64,000 nucleotides of DNA from Acidobacteriota bacterium (GCA_023474345.1 JAMCXS010000030.1:1-64000); one strand, 5' to 3'. Counted from the stretch's first letter, positions 44,560 to 54,248 are shown. The notes: generated from the sequence alone by a model not told the origin. A program made the numbers and translations.

Positions 44560-44576
44560 TCAGGAATTTATCCTGA
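44560..44576. terminator. Hairpin between convergent genes
   Basis: TCAGGA-ATTTA-TCCTGA, a perfect six-base stem, in the 248-base gap between pyrC and the convergent TPR gene. No T-run; at best a weak bidirectional terminator. Confidence 0.3.
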
Positions 44577-44681
44577 TGGTCTCCGTCGAATCCATGCCAG
44601 GATTTGTGAAACGAGACATCGACGGCATGCCTTCGCCCCAGGGGTGTATCGCAAATGTGAACCGCTTCATTGGATAGGTTC

Positions 44682-45977
44682 TTAGCGCGTGCTTGCTTCT
44701 GAAGCAGGCGAGGGAGTAAGTACGACGTCGTCCAGCCAAACTCTGCCGGCGACTTGGTTGTCCAGCTTTTCACTCGGCAAGCGTGCCAGCGTCACGATAA
44801 TCAGGTTCGTTTTGGGTCCTGTCTTGAAGTCCAAGGTCAGAGGATTCCACCCTTCGCTGGTTCCTGTCATGTCCGGGGAAAACTTGTCGAGCGCGGCAGG
44901 ATTATAGGCATCGCGGACTTCTAAGCGCGGTCCGCTATCGGTGGTGATTCCCTCGGTTTTCATGAAGGCCTGGAGGTGGTATGCGTGGTTCGGAGATACC
45001 TTAACAAACTGATAGATTTGTCGATAGTCGAGGTTTTGCTTTCCGGAGAACGTCACCGCTAAAGAATGACCTGGTGAATGGAAAGTGGAAGTATCCAAAC
45101 CAGCGTAAACGCCTTCGACAGGAATAATTCTCCAATCAAAGCCCATCATCAAAAGGTTATCTTCGAAATCACCATTTGTTATGAGATTTGGCATGTCTCC
45201 GTTGGCGGGATTGCGGATCAATCCCCGAGCTTCAAGGTCAGACCAAACTTGATAGGCCTGAGCAGGATGCTGAGCCCTCAGCAGGGTATCAATGTATGCT
45301 CCTGCTTGCTGCGGGTCAAACCTTTGGGGACTGCTTGCTATCCGCTTCCAAACCGCATTGGCATCGGGGAATTTTTGGAGTGACGCGAGGTAATTAAGGT
45401 AACTGAATTCTGCAGGCAGGTTGTGAGGAATAAGCTCTTGCAAAATCTGGCTGGCGTCGCCAGAGGCTTTCCAAGCGACGTTGAAGACAGTCTGGTCATA
45501 TTGGCGTGATCCCGCAAGAACCACCTTCAAATGACGAAAAGCTTCCTGGGTGTTTCCGTGGAGCAGAAAATAGTTCCCTATGGTCCATTGGTAAATGGGG
45601 AGATGGGGCGCTAGGGCGGAGGCGTGGCGCAGATAGCTTTCAGCCCTAGAGGTCTGTCCCTCAAACTCCAGAGCGGCAGCCAAGTTAAGCCAGGCTTGCG
45701 GATCATACGGATCCAGCTCGGCCGCCGTACGAAATTGTTCTATCGCCTGCTGTGCTCTTGCGTTCGTGACGCTGTACTGGTATAAGCGGCCTAACTGAAT
45801 GTGGTAATTGGCGTTGCCAGAATCAAGTTCCGTCGCCAACTGGAGGTTATGGACGGTTATCGTATAGGACAGGTGATTAGCAATGTAGGTCCTGGCGATC
45901 CACACCGTAGCCACCAAGAAGGCTACCATCAGGGGAATTATCAGCGATAGCTGAGCAAATCGACTCCTTAGAGTCAT
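44682..45977 (-). CDS. TPR protein with a carbohydrate-binding-like C-terminal domain
   Basis: 431 residues from ATG 45977. A signal anchor (LSLIIPLMVAFLVATVWIA, about 10-28) is followed by TPR helices (GNANYHIQLGRLYQY, AQQAIEQFRTAAELDPYDPQ, AWLNLAAALEFEGQTSRAES) up to about 270. From LITNGDFEDNLLMMGFDWRI on, a beta-sandwich like CBM4/9-type domains runs to the end (HSPGHSLAVTFSG, YRQIYQFVKVSPNHAYHLQ, VWLDDVVLTP). Family members are often tied to exopolysaccharide export or O-antigen polymerisation. Its partner is not next to it. A divergent NodB deacetylase lies upstream. Confidence 0.78.
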   Translation of the reverse strand: MTLRSRFAQLSLIIPLMVAFLVATVWIARTYIANHLSYTITVHNLQLATELDSGNANYHIQLGRLYQYSVTNARAQQAIEQFRTAAELDPYDPQAWLNLAAALEFEGQTSRAESYLRHASALAPHLPIYQWTIGNYFLLHGNTQEAFRHLKVVLAGSRQYDQTVFNVAWKASGDASQILQELIPHNLPAEFSYLNYLASLQKFPDANAVWKRIASSPQRFDPQQAGAYIDTLLRAQHPAQAYQVWSDLEARGLIRNPANGDMPNLITNGDFEDNLLMMGFDWRIIPVEGVYAGLDTSTFHSPGHSLAVTFSGKQNLDYRQIYQFVKVSPNHAYHLQAFMKTEGITTDSGPRLEVRDAYNPAALDKFSPDMTGTSEGWNPLTLDFKTGPKTNLIIVTLARLPSEKLDNQVAGRVWLDDVVLTPSPASEASTR

Positions 45978-46306
45978 CTGTATCCTGCCTTGTTATCCTC
46001 AACTTGAGGTTCTCGCCAACAGAACCGGCCTTCCAAACCCACTGCATGACCTTGCCTTGGCGAACAGCCTCAGGTCTTGAACCCGGTGCCGCAAAGTATA
46101 ACAGATTATGCGCAGAAATTTACCACGATGGGAACCCGCATGTTAAAGAATGACTTCCGATATAGCTCACTTCTTGCGACGGCATTATTGTGGTAGGATG
46201 GATACCTGCTCCAGAAAAGTCCTCTGCGGTGCCGTCGGGTGGGTGAGCCCAACGGTTCCAGGACGTGGTCCCCGGGGCTTGCATCAAACTTGTTCATAAC
46301 GACTTC
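45978..46306. other. Divergent intergenic region
   Basis: About 330 bases with no gene. Promoters for the TPR gene and the deacetylase should lie here; I see no convincing hexamers or operators. Confidence 0.35.
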
Positions 46307-47014
46307 ATGATGGTTTTAGCTGTCGGACTTCTGGTAATTGCGGGGTGCGGAGCAGTGATGGCTTACGCCTGCGTGGCCCCCACGGCGAGGATTTTCCGGC
46401 CGGTGCTGGTTCGTGGACCCGCTCAAAGCCGCGACGTTGTCCTGACTTTTGATGACGGTCCCACCTCGCCTTTTACTGAGCAAATCCTTGATATCCTTGC
46501 GGAGCACAAAGTTCCAGCAACTTTCTTTATGTGTGGGAAAAATGTTGAACGCCACCCGGAAATCGCCCGGCGTGTCGTCCGTGAAGGGCATACGATTGGT
46601 AACCACACGTATTCGCATCCGTTCCTTTACCTGCGTACGCCGCAATTCATGGCCAACGAAATCGACCGCACGCAGGAAACGATCGAGAGAGTTACGGGGG
46701 TGCGGCCAAACTTGTTTCGACCTCCTTATGGCGCCCGGTGGTTCAGCTTGATGCCAATTCTCAAGGCTAGGGGGCTGAAAATGGTGATGTGGTCGGCGGC
46801 TGGATATGACTGGATGTATCATACCCAGGCGATCATCAAAGCTACTACACGTGGAATGCGGTCTGGCTCAGTGATTCTGCTCCATGACGGCCATGAACGC
46901 CAGCCACCAGAAAAGGTTGACCGGTCAAATACCGTCGAGGCATTGCCTGCCATAATAAGTGCGGCGACGAAAGCCGGCCTTAAATTTGTGCCTATCGAGA
47001 AATTTACGTTTTAG
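46307..47014 (+). CDS. Polysaccharide deacetylase (NodB family)
   Basis: 235 residues from ATG 46307 (a second ATG follows at once). Signal anchor MMVLAVGLLVIAGCGAVMAYA, then the CE4 barrel: VVLTFDDGPTSP with the metal Asp pair (about 46-51), NHTYSHPFLY with metal His residues, RPPYGARW, and late ILLHDGHE. Removes N- or O-acetyl groups from a cell-envelope or exported polysaccharide. All core CE4 motifs are present, so it should be active. No good ribosome site seen. Confidence 0.92.
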   Translation: MMVLAVGLLVIAGCGAVMAYACVAPTARIFRPVLVRGPAQSRDVVLTFDDGPTSPFTEQILDILAEHKVPATFFMCGKNVERHPEIARRVVREGHTIGNHTYSHPFLYLRTPQFMANEIDRTQETIERVTGVRPNLFRPPYGARWFSLMPILKARGLKMVMWSAAGYDWMYHTQAIIKATTRGMRSGSVILLHDGHERQPPEKVDRSNTVEALPAIISAATKAGLKFVPIEKFTF

Positions 47015-47291
47015 GCGGTGGTTTGACTTGTTTTTGAGTCCCTCGGCTGCTGATTTGCTATTTTATGCCAGATGTAACCGACCGTGGAAAATTGTGCCAC
47101 ATTAAATACAGTCACTTGGCGGGGTGTTTCAAATTGACACAGACCAGCGGAGACCGGTACCTGTTCTATCTTAATGAATAAGTGTATTATGCACAAAATA
47201 CATCAGATAGCTAAAGACGCGAATTTGGACTCCGACATGCAGAAGGCCACACCTGTTGGGCGGTTAAAATTTTTCCGTCACGGGTGGGTCA

Positions 47292-47681
47292 GTGGGCTCA
47301 AGACGCGTGCTGGTTGTGGATGATGACCAAGAAAGCCGAGACTTGCTTTCGGAAGTTCTTCGTGCGAACGGATATCCAGTGCAGGCCGTTGAAGGAAGCG
47401 AGGCTGCTTGGGATGCTCTTAACCGAGAGAGTAGCCGGGCAATTATCCTGATTGATTTACGAATGCCGGGGGAAAGCGGACTGGAATTATTGCGCAAACT
47501 GCAACAGCAGAATATAAAGTATGATGCAATTCTGATGAGCTCTTTCATCAGCGGGGCGGAGCGGAAGCTTGCCCAGGAGCTTGGGGTTGAGGGATTTCTG
47601 GAAAAGCCGTTTCGATTATCCGAACTGCTGCGTGTTGTCGGTGAACTGGCGGCCAGGAATCCCATCGAAATATCGTCGTAA
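47292..47681 (+). CDS. Stand-alone response regulator receiver domain
   Basis: 129 residues from GTG 47292. CheY-like fold only: VLVVDDDQESRDLL with the acidic pair, phospho-acceptor Asp about 56 in IILIDLRMPGESG, Ser near 83 in ILMSSFISG, and conserved Lys in FLEKPFRLSEL. No output domain. No kinase gene is nearby. It is 50 bases upstream of the ACP gene on the same strand and may belong to the same transcript. Confidence 0.87.
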   Translation: MGSRRVLVVDDDQESRDLLSEVLRANGYPVQAVEGSEAAWDALNRESSRAIILIDLRMPGESGLELLRKLQQQNIKYDAILMSSFISGAERKLAQELGVEGFLEKPFRLSELLRVVGELAARNPIEISS

Positions 47682-47731
47682 AGATCACAAGGGAAGTGGT
47701 CCAGTATTAGAACCAGCAAGAAGGAGCAGAT

Positions 47732-48022
47732 ATGGACGCAGGCGAAAAGGTCATGGAAATTATTGCACGTGAACAGCATCTTGAGCCGAGCAAAGTGACG
47801 ATGGATTCAACTTTTGCTGAACTGGGAATTGACTCTTTAGATGGAGTGAACATTCTGTTTGCCCTTGAGGAAGAGTTCAAGATCGACATCCCAGATGCTG
47901 TGGCTCAGAACATGAAGAGCGTCCGGCAAGTCGTAGACAGTCTCACACGGGTGCTCGAAGGGAAAGATGTTTCCGACTTGACGGCAATGGCCAAAGGCGG
48001 GACGCCGGCGGTCAGCAACTAA
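47732..48022 (+). CDS. Acyl carrier protein
   Basis: 96 residues from ATG 47732, with AAGGAG upstream. Four-helix ACP with the phosphopantetheine Ser35 in ELGIDSLDGVNI. Somewhat long at the C-terminus (LEGKDVSDLTAMAKGGTPAVSN). It lies 20 bases before a FabF-like gene, and no fabD, fabG or malonyl-transferase is nearby, so it is probably a dedicated carrier for this cluster rather than the housekeeping AcpP (inference). Confidence 0.93.
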   Translation: MDAGEKVMEIIAREQHLEPSKVTMDSTFAELGIDSLDGVNILFALEEEFKIDIPDAVAQNMKSVRQVVDSLTRVLEGKDVSDLTAMAKGGTPAVSN

Positions 48023-48041
48023 GGTCCTTCAGGAGTCTACA

Positions 48042-49274
48042 GTGCGCAGGGTAGTTATAACAGGGATGGGTGTTTTCAGCGCAGCGGGGAAGAACAAGGA
48101 GTCTTTTTTTCAGAATCTTACGCGAGGCGAATCAGGGATTCGCCGCATCACGCAATTTGATCCCGCCCCCTTGAGCGTTCAAATCGCGGCGGAAATTTCC
48201 GACTACAATCCCAATGATTATTTTCCTGCCAAGCGCCAGGACCTGCTGGATCGCTTTGCGCAATTTGCGTTGATAGCCGCCGGGGAGGCGATGGAGAGCA
48301 GCGGGATCACGGTCAAGGAGGAGGATCGGCCGCGTTTCGGGGTTGTTATGGGCTCCGGCATGGGTGGGGCGGGAAGTTTTGATGCCGGTTACCACAATCT
48401 CTATGCCCGGCAGGCTACACGGTTGCATCCCTTTACGATTCCCAAGATCATGCACAATGCTGCTACGTCGCAGGTTTGCATGGAGTACGGAGCGCAAGGG
48501 CCTGCGCTGGCAACGGCGACGGCGTGTTCGTCGTCCGGCCATGCCATCGGCGAGGCATTCCACCTGATCAAGTTCGGTTTGGCGGACGTTATGCTGGCGG
48601 GCGGGGCCGATGCTCCAATCACTTATGGGATGATGCGCTGCTGGGAGTCGGTGCGCATACTTGCTTTGGGAAATGGGAATCCCCGCACGGCATGCCGTCC
48701 TTTTTCCGCGGACCGCGAAGGGTTGGTCATCGGCGAAGGCGCCGGGGTCCTGTTGCTTGAAGAACTCAGTCATGCAACCAGGCGCGGGGCCAGAATTTAT
48801 GGGGAGGTTGCCGGCTATGGCATGAGCTCCGACGCCACACATATTACGCAGCCGACTGTGGACGGACCGGCGCGCGCCATTCGAATGGCCCTTGAGGAGG
48901 CCGGTCATCGCCCTGAAGAAATTGATTACATTAATGCGCACGGGACCGGGACCCGGTTGAATGACCCGACGGAAACCCAGGTGGTCAAAGCCGTCTTTAA
49001 GGACCACGCCCGGAAGGTGGCGATCAGTTCGACAAAATCAATGCATGGGCACGTGATGGGCGCGACGGGAGCGGTTGAGCTAGTTGCCACTGTCATGGCG
49101 CTTGAATGCGGGGTCATCCCGCCCACCGCGAACTACACCCAGCCGGATCCCGAGTGTGATCTTGACTACGTTCCCAATCAGGCGCGGGAGAAGCCGATCC
49201 AGGTGGCGCTCTCAAACTCTTTTGCCTTCGGGGGGCTTAATGCCGTTTTGCTGGTTCGGCGTTGGGATGGGTAG
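48042..49274 (+). CDS. Beta-ketoacyl-ACP synthase II-like (FabF family)
   Basis: 410 residues from GTG 48042. Condenses malonyl-ACP with an acyl chain. Thiolase fold with catalytic Cys162 in ATACSSSGHA, His300 in NAHGTGT, Lys332 and His337 in TKSMHGHVMGA, all intact. Near-full match to FabF layout, including the late NSFAFGGLNAVLL. Downstream of the ACP, upstream of a glycosyltransferase, all in one direction. It may be a secondary KAS for a special lipid. Confidence 0.94.
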   Translation: MRRVVITGMGVFSAAGKNKESFFQNLTRGESGIRRITQFDPAPLSVQIAAEISDYNPNDYFPAKRQDLLDRFAQFALIAAGEAMESSGITVKEEDRPRFGVVMGSGMGGAGSFDAGYHNLYARQATRLHPFTIPKIMHNAATSQVCMEYGAQGPALATATACSSSGHAIGEAFHLIKFGLADVMLAGGADAPITYGMMRCWESVRILALGNGNPRTACRPFSADREGLVIGEGAGVLLLEELSHATRRGARIYGEVAGYGMSSDATHITQPTVDGPARAIRMALEEAGHRPEEIDYINAHGTGTRLNDPTETQVVKAVFKDHARKVAISSTKSMHGHVMGATGAVELVATVMALECGVIPPTANYTQPDPECDLDYVPNQAREKPIQVALSNSFAFGGLNAVLLVRRWDG

Positions 49275-49325
49275 CCACTGTCCCGTGAAGGCCGGGTGCC
49301 GGGTAGAATTTGATTCGGAGCGGGC

Positions 49326-50513
49326 ATGGAAATCAAACGGATCGCGATCCTGACGCTCAGCGTGGGAGCAGGGCACTTGCGAGCGAGCCAGGCTATTCAC
49401 CAGGCCCTTCATGACGGTGCTGACAATGTTGATGCACGGCTGATTGATGCATTGGAACTGGCGAAGCCTTGGTTTCATCGCATTTACGGTCACCCTTACT
49501 GGAGGGCGGTTCGGCGTACCCGATGGGCTTGGCGGAACGCATTTGCACGGCGGCAGTGGAAGCGGCACGAAGCCACGGCGCTGGACTGGGTTTTTCGACG
49601 CGGCTGTCGGGGGGGCCTTGAGCAACTCCGGGCATTTAGGCCACACTTGGTAATTGCAACTGAGGTAGGCGCGGCCGAGCTTGCCGCACTTGGCCGGCGC
49701 GAGGGGTGGTTTGATGCCTCTATTCTGGCCGCCCAGACGGATTTTCATACGGGATACCCGTGGGTCAAGTCGGAGATCGATATTTATTGTGTTGGCAGTG
49801 ATGAGGCGAAGCGCCAACTGATTGCCTGGGGTGTTTCAGCGAACCGCATTTTGACTTGTGGAATTTCTGTCGACCCGGCCTTTGCCCTGAATTTTGACCG
49901 CACGGAGTTGCGCCGCGCGTTGGGCCTGGATGTAAAGCGGCCGGTGATATTGGTGATGGGAGGCGGCATGCAGCCCGCTTCGCTCGATGCCGTTGTCCGA
50001 AGCTTGGAGGTGTGCAGGCAGCCGCTCCAGGTTATCGCCGTAGCGGGACGGAGTAGGACTTTACGTTTGCAGTTGGAGGCGCTACGCAGACAGATCGCCT
50101 TGGACCTCCATATTTTTGGCTGGACAGACGCCGTTCCGGAATTAATGGGAGCAGCGAGTGTGTTGATTACAAGGCCGGGGGGTGTCAAGACTGCCGAGGC
50201 CATGGCTGCGGGCGTTCCGATGATTTTGACTCCCCCAATTCGAGGCGCTGAAGAGCGGCATCTTCAGTGGCTTGTTCAACAGAAGGTAGCGCTTTCGGCC
50301 GAGCGGCCTGAAGAGATCCCGGTCTTGGTTTCCCGCTTGTTGGAGAGTCCCGAGCAGCGTGAGTTATTGGAGAAACACGCTAGAGAGATGGCGCGTCCTG
50401 ACGCCGCTTACGCAGTTGCTCAGGTGGCCAGGGCATTGCTTGAAAAAGCTACCTTCATCGATCTTCTGGCGGCGCCTTCAGCAAAGGGATGCGATTCCGC
50501 GTATGTGATGTAA
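49326..50513 (+). CDS. MGDG-synthase/MurG-like glycosyltransferase
   Basis: 395 residues from ATG 49326. The N-terminal domain has the diacylglycerol-glucosyltransferase opening (IAILTLSVGAGHLRASQAIH) and FRPHLVIATEVGAAEL; the C-terminal domain is GT28-like (VILVMGGGMQPASLDAVV, LHIFGWTDAVPELMGAASVL, ITRPGGVKTAEAMAAGVPMI). Transfers a sugar from a nucleotide donor, usually to diacylglycerol or another lipid. This points to a glycolipid as the product of the cluster. Sugar and acceptor cannot be told. Confidence 0.88.
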   Translation: MEIKRIAILTLSVGAGHLRASQAIHQALHDGADNVDARLIDALELAKPWFHRIYGHPYWRAVRRTRWAWRNAFARRQWKRHEATALDWVFRRGCRGGLEQLRAFRPHLVIATEVGAAELAALGRREGWFDASILAAQTDFHTGYPWVKSEIDIYCVGSDEAKRQLIAWGVSANRILTCGISVDPAFALNFDRTELRRALGLDVKRPVILVMGGGMQPASLDAVVRSLEVCRQPLQVIAVAGRSRTLRLQLEALRRQIALDLHIFGWTDAVPELMGAASVLITRPGGVKTAEAMAAGVPMILTPPIRGAEERHLQWLVQQKVALSAERPEEIPVLVSRLLESPEQRELLEKHAREMARPDAAYAVAQVARALLEKATFIDLLAAPSAKGCDSAYVM

Positions 50514-50615
50514 AGGTTGGCACCTGCCGTTAAATCAAGACTTCGATTTCGTTGTAAGAGAGGGTGGCAGAGGCTGTAAATGGAGGGTGCTCCACGAGTG
50601 CGGATTTAAAAAACG

Positions 50616-51932
50616 ATGGTAGGTGGCTTGCGACAATTCGTTGAACGCCGAGTGATCGGTGATTCAGTTCCCAGACTTGTGCGGTGGGGCAAGTCACTTC
50701 CGCCCACGCTGATCAGCAGAATGCAGGTGGACGCTTTCCGCCGGGTCGTCCTTTACGCTGCCTCGCGCCAGAAATTCTTTTCGCGGAAGCTCCAGCAAGC
50801 CGGCATTCGCGCCGATCGCGTTCGCAGGCCTGAAGATTTGGGGAGTATTTTCACAACGCCCGAGGACCTTCTGAGTTTTCCCGCCGAAGATTTTTTATGC
50901 GATGAGCCTCAGGCGGTATTTGAAACCACGGGAACATCAGGCGGGCCGAAACGTGTGGCGTTCAGCTACGAAGAGCTCGACCTTGCAGCGCGTTACGAAG
51001 CCGCAGCGTTTTATGAAAACGGCTTGCGCTCCGGCGACCGGGTGGTTTGCACTTTTGACGCTGGATACTGGATCAGCAGTTGGGTAACCTTTTTGGCTTG
51101 TAAGCAATTGGGAGTCTTCTGTTCGGCGGTGGGCAAGCCGCACCCGCAGGAAGTCTATGACCGGATCATTCGCTATCGATACAACGTCATCGTGGCGGAT
51201 CCCACCTGGTTGGTCAGCCTGAGCGAGATTGCTGAGAAGCGAGGAATATTGCCCGTGAAGCTGATCTTTGCTGCGGGTGACCGCATGACGAACGCCTATC
51301 GGGACTATGTCCAGCGGCTCTGGCAAGCCCCTGTGATCCTCGGTTACGGCTCGACGGAAATGGGCGGTGGGGCCGGGATGGAATGCCGCGTGCGCCAAGG
51401 CTACCATGTTGATGAATTCAATTTACTTTTTGAAATTATCGATCCCAACTCCGAGGGATATGGAGAACTTGTGATGACGACGCTCGCACGCCGAACCTGG
51501 CCACTAATCCGGTATCGAGTGCGGGATGTTACGCGCTTCCTCGAAGGTCCTTGTCCCTGTGGAGTGAGCGTCCGCCGGATTGCTCCAATCCGAGGGCGGC
51601 GCGATGAAATGGTGGTGATGGGTGCGGGGAACATGTACCCGGAGATTTTTGAGAAGGTCTTGGAGGGAGTTCAGGGTATTTCGGAAAATTGGCAGGTAGC
51701 GGTTCGGCAGGAGGGATTACGAGATGTTCTGGAGTTTCGTCTGGAATTGACCGACGGGATTACCGCTGCGACGGTCGAGCGTGAAGTGCAAAAGAATCTG
51801 GAATCGCGCTACCCGGATGTTTGGGCCAATCAAGCTTGCGGGATGTACAGGCTGGTTTTCCGTTTTTGTCCTCCCCAAACGCTCGTTCACGGGCGAAAGC
51901 GCAAGCGCCTCGTGGACGAGCGCGAGGAGTGA
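50616..51932 (+). CDS. PaaK-like AMP-binding ligase
   Basis: 438 residues from ATG 50616. Acyl-adenylate-forming family, phenylacetate-CoA ligase branch: P-loop FETTGTSGGPKR (about 102-113), FDAGYWISSW, LGYGSTEMGGG, and RYRVRDVTRF. A Cys pair GPCPCG near 310 is typical of the branch. Shorter C-terminal domain than FadD-type enzymes. Could load a carboxylic acid onto CoA or the ACP of the cluster. The substrate is not readable. Confidence 0.85.
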   Translation: MVGGLRQFVERRVIGDSVPRLVRWGKSLPPTLISRMQVDAFRRVVLYAASRQKFFSRKLQQAGIRADRVRRPEDLGSIFTTPEDLLSFPAEDFLCDEPQAVFETTGTSGGPKRVAFSYEELDLAARYEAAAFYENGLRSGDRVVCTFDAGYWISSWVTFLACKQLGVFCSAVGKPHPQEVYDRIIRYRYNVIVADPTWLVSLSEIAEKRGILPVKLIFAAGDRMTNAYRDYVQRLWQAPVILGYGSTEMGGGAGMECRVRQGYHVDEFNLLFEIIDPNSEGYGELVMTTLARRTWPLIRYRVRDVTRFLEGPCPCGVSVRRIAPIRGRRDEMVVMGAGNMYPEIFEKVLEGVQGISENWQVAVRQEGLRDVLEFRLELTDGITAATVEREVQKNLESRYPDVWANQACGMYRLVFRFCPPQTLVHGRKRKRLVDEREE

Positions 51933-52039
51933 GGGCGACAGGTGGAGGGGGAGCGTAGGGCGCGCAGGAGGGGGTAATTTTCTTTCCACCCTGCCACCTG
52001 ACCCTTTGTTGGTATTTATCGGGAAGAAGGGCGATTGAC

Positions 52040-52789
52040 TTGAAAGAAAATTTGAGCGTCTCACCTTGGAACTCATCTCCGGCACCGGTGGTCTTTTCGG
52101 ACTTTGACGGCACGATTTCGCTGGTTGACGTTGCCGATGCGATTCTCGAGCAATTCGCCGACCCTTCCTGGCGGAAGGTTGAGGAAGAATGGGTCCGAGG
52201 GTCAATCGGTTCCGAGGAGTGTCTCAGACGGCAAATGGCGCTGGTTAAGACGACCGCGAAACAGCTCAATGCGCTCATTGATGCGGTGCCGCTTGACCCC
52301 GATTTTTCCACGTTCTACCGTTTTGTCCAAATGCAACGGTTGCCCTTCTATATTGTCAGCGATAGTTTCGATTACGTGATCCGCAGGGCTCTGAAGCGGG
52401 CGGGCGCGGATGGCGAACTGCGCAATGGCAAGCATCTGTTTTCGAGCGCGCTCCGTTTGGTGAGAGGCGAGTTACACCTTAGTTTCCCACATAGCAAAAT
52501 CAACTGCCCGCACGGTTGCGCGACCTGCAAGGCGGCAATAATTCAACGTGTGAGAGGCGAGCGGTGCCCTGTGGTTTTTGTAGGTGACGGGCTTTCCGAC
52601 CGCTTCGCCGTGGAAGAAGCGGACATGATTTTTGCCAAAGAAGAATTGCTGGATTATTGCCACGAGAAGGGGCTTGATTGTGTCCCCTTTCAGACTTTCA
52701 GGGACGTACAGGCCGGCGTTGCCAAATTGTTGGGATTGGAAATGAGCGCGTGCGATGTTGCCCTGAATGTGGCAGCCCAAGGAGTGTAG
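52040..52789 (+). CDS. HAD-family phosphatase (MtnX/SerB-like)
   Basis: 249 residues, probable TTG start at 52040. HAD motif I VFSDFDGTIS (Asp21, Asp23), motif II IVSDSFDYVI, motif III/IV VVFVGDGLSDRFAVEEAD. A Cys-rich loop NCPHGCATCKAA precedes motif III, as in MtnX-like phosphatases. Hydrolyses a phosphomonoester; in the cluster it might dephosphorylate an intermediate. It follows the ligase by 107 bases and precedes an aminotransferase by 67. Confidence 0.88.
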   Translation: MKENLSVSPWNSSPAPVVFSDFDGTISLVDVADAILEQFADPSWRKVEEEWVRGSIGSEECLRRQMALVKTTAKQLNALIDAVPLDPDFSTFYRFVQMQRLPFYIVSDSFDYVIRRALKRAGADGELRNGKHLFSSALRLVRGELHLSFPHSKINCPHGCATCKAAIIQRVRGERCPVVFVGDGLSDRFAVEEADMIFAKEELLDYCHEKGLDCVPFQTFRDVQAGVAKLLGLEMSACDVALNVAAQGV

Positions 52790-52856
52790 CGCCGCATTGC
52801 AGGGCGGCGTGCCGGGCTGGGGCCCGGCTCTACTAGACATAGGGGAAAGAGCGGAA

Positions 52857-54248
52857 ATGGCATTTCCTGAGACGACGACACGAACGGCGGAGTTGCTGAC
52901 GCTGGAGCGGGAGTACTGTTCCTTTGGCGACACGGTGCACTACCTGGAGCCGCCTAAAGTTTTTGTGAACTGCGATGGCTCCTATCTTTATGACGAGCAA
53001 GGCACCGCCTATCTGGATCTCCAGATGTGGTACTCGGCGGCCAGCTTCGGATACAAGAATCCGCGGCTGAACGAAGCCCTCAAGCGGCAGGTTGACCGCC
53101 TGCCCCAGCTTGCTTGCCAATACCTTCACGCCGAAAAAATCGAGGTTGCGGCACGGATCGCGCAGTACTGTGAAAAGCGCTTTGGAGTCAAGGGCCGGGT
53201 GCACTTCAACGTAGGCGGCTCCCAGGCGATCGAAGATTCGCTCAAGATCGTCCGGAACGCCACGGGCAAGAACCTCATGTTTGCTTTTATGGGCGGCTAT
53301 CATGGCCGCACTCTTGGAGCGTCAGCCATCACTTCCAGTTACCGCTACCGCCGCCGTTACGGCCACTTTGGCGACCGCGCGCAGTTTGTTTTTTATCCTT
53401 ACTGCCATCGTTGCATTTATGGACTCAAGCCGGAAAGTTGCGGGCTTTATTGCGAAGAGCAGTTTGAAAAGCTGTTCGACTCTGAATATTACGGAGTGTG
53501 GGATTCGAAAGCCTCAGCCTCCGAATACGGCGCTTTCTACATCGAGTCGGTGCAGGGCACGGGCGGCTATGTCATCCCTCCCGCTGATTATTTCAGACGG
53601 CTCAAGGCGACCTGCGAGCGGCACAAAATCCTGATTGTCGATGATGAAATTCAGATGGGGTTTTACCGGACGGGAAAATTCTGGGGGATTGAGAATTTCG
53701 GCATCACGCCGGACATCATCGTGTTCGGCAAGGCGTTGACGAACGGCCTGAATCCCATTTCCGGCATTTGGGCGCGGGAAGGCTTAATCAAGCCCGAACT
53801 CTTTCCTCCGGGCTCGACGCACTCCACGTTTTCCGCCAACACGCTGGGCACCGCCGTGGCGCTCGAAACGCTGAAGATGATGGAAGAGGAAGATTACGAA
53901 ACCCTGGTGAATGGGAAGGGCGCATATTTCCTTTCCGGGCTCCGCGAACTCGAGCGGCGCCACCCGGACTCGATCGGGCAGGTGGATGGGCTAGGTTTGG
54001 CGTTGCGCATCGAAGTTTGCAAGCCGGACCGCATCACTCCTGACCGTGAGCTGACGGACCGTATTTTTTATGAAGGCTTGGCCGGAAACCTGGAAGCCGG
54101 GGGACGCAAGCTGGGCTTGGTGCTTGATGTCGGCGGGTACTACAAGAACGTTTTCACGATTGCTCCGGCTTTTTGCATTACTCGCGAGGAAATAGACCTC
54201 GCGATCGAACTCCTCGATCAGCTTTTCCGCCGCTGCACCCGAAAATAA
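52857..54248 (+). CDS. Class III PLP-dependent aminotransferase
   Basis: 463 residues from ATG 52857, with GGGGAAAG and GCGG before it. Fold type I, class III: VHFNVGGSQAIEDSLKIVRN, GGYHGRTLGASAITSS, IIESVQ-type segment YIESVQGTGGY, LIVDDEIQMGFYRTG, PLP Lys292 in VFGKALTNG, and THSTFSANTLGTAVAL. Moves an amino group to or from a terminal or oxo-carbon; related enzymes act on 4-aminobutyrate, diamines or beta-alanine. Last gene of the ACP-KAS cluster. It could install an amine on a keto-lipid or a headgroup (inference). Confidence 0.93.
   Translation: MAFPETTTRTAELLTLEREYCSFGDTVHYLEPPKVFVNCDGSYLYDEQGTAYLDLQMWYSAASFGYKNPRLNEALKRQVDRLPQLACQYLHAEKIEVAARIAQYCEKRFGVKGRVHFNVGGSQAIEDSLKIVRNATGKNLMFAFMGGYHGRTLGASAITSSYRYRRRYGHFGDRAQFVFYPYCHRCIYGLKPESCGLYCEEQFEKLFDSEYYGVWDSKASASEYGAFYIESVQGTGGYVIPPADYFRRLKATCERHKILIVDDEIQMGFYRTGKFWGIENFGITPDIIVFGKALTNGLNPISGIWAREGLIKPELFPPGSTHSTFSANTLGTAVALETLKMMEEEDYETLVNGKGAYFLSGLRELERRHPDSIGQVDGLGLALRIEVCKPDRITPDRELTDRIFYEGLAGNLEAGGRKLGLVLDVGGYYKNVFTIAPAFCITREEIDLAIELLDQLFRRCTRK

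Noticed and set aside
53390-53460. Cys cluster (CHRC...CGLYC) in the aminotransferase as a new metal site
   Set aside because: Similar YCxRCxxG...CGLxC segments are ordinary in class III aminotransferases.
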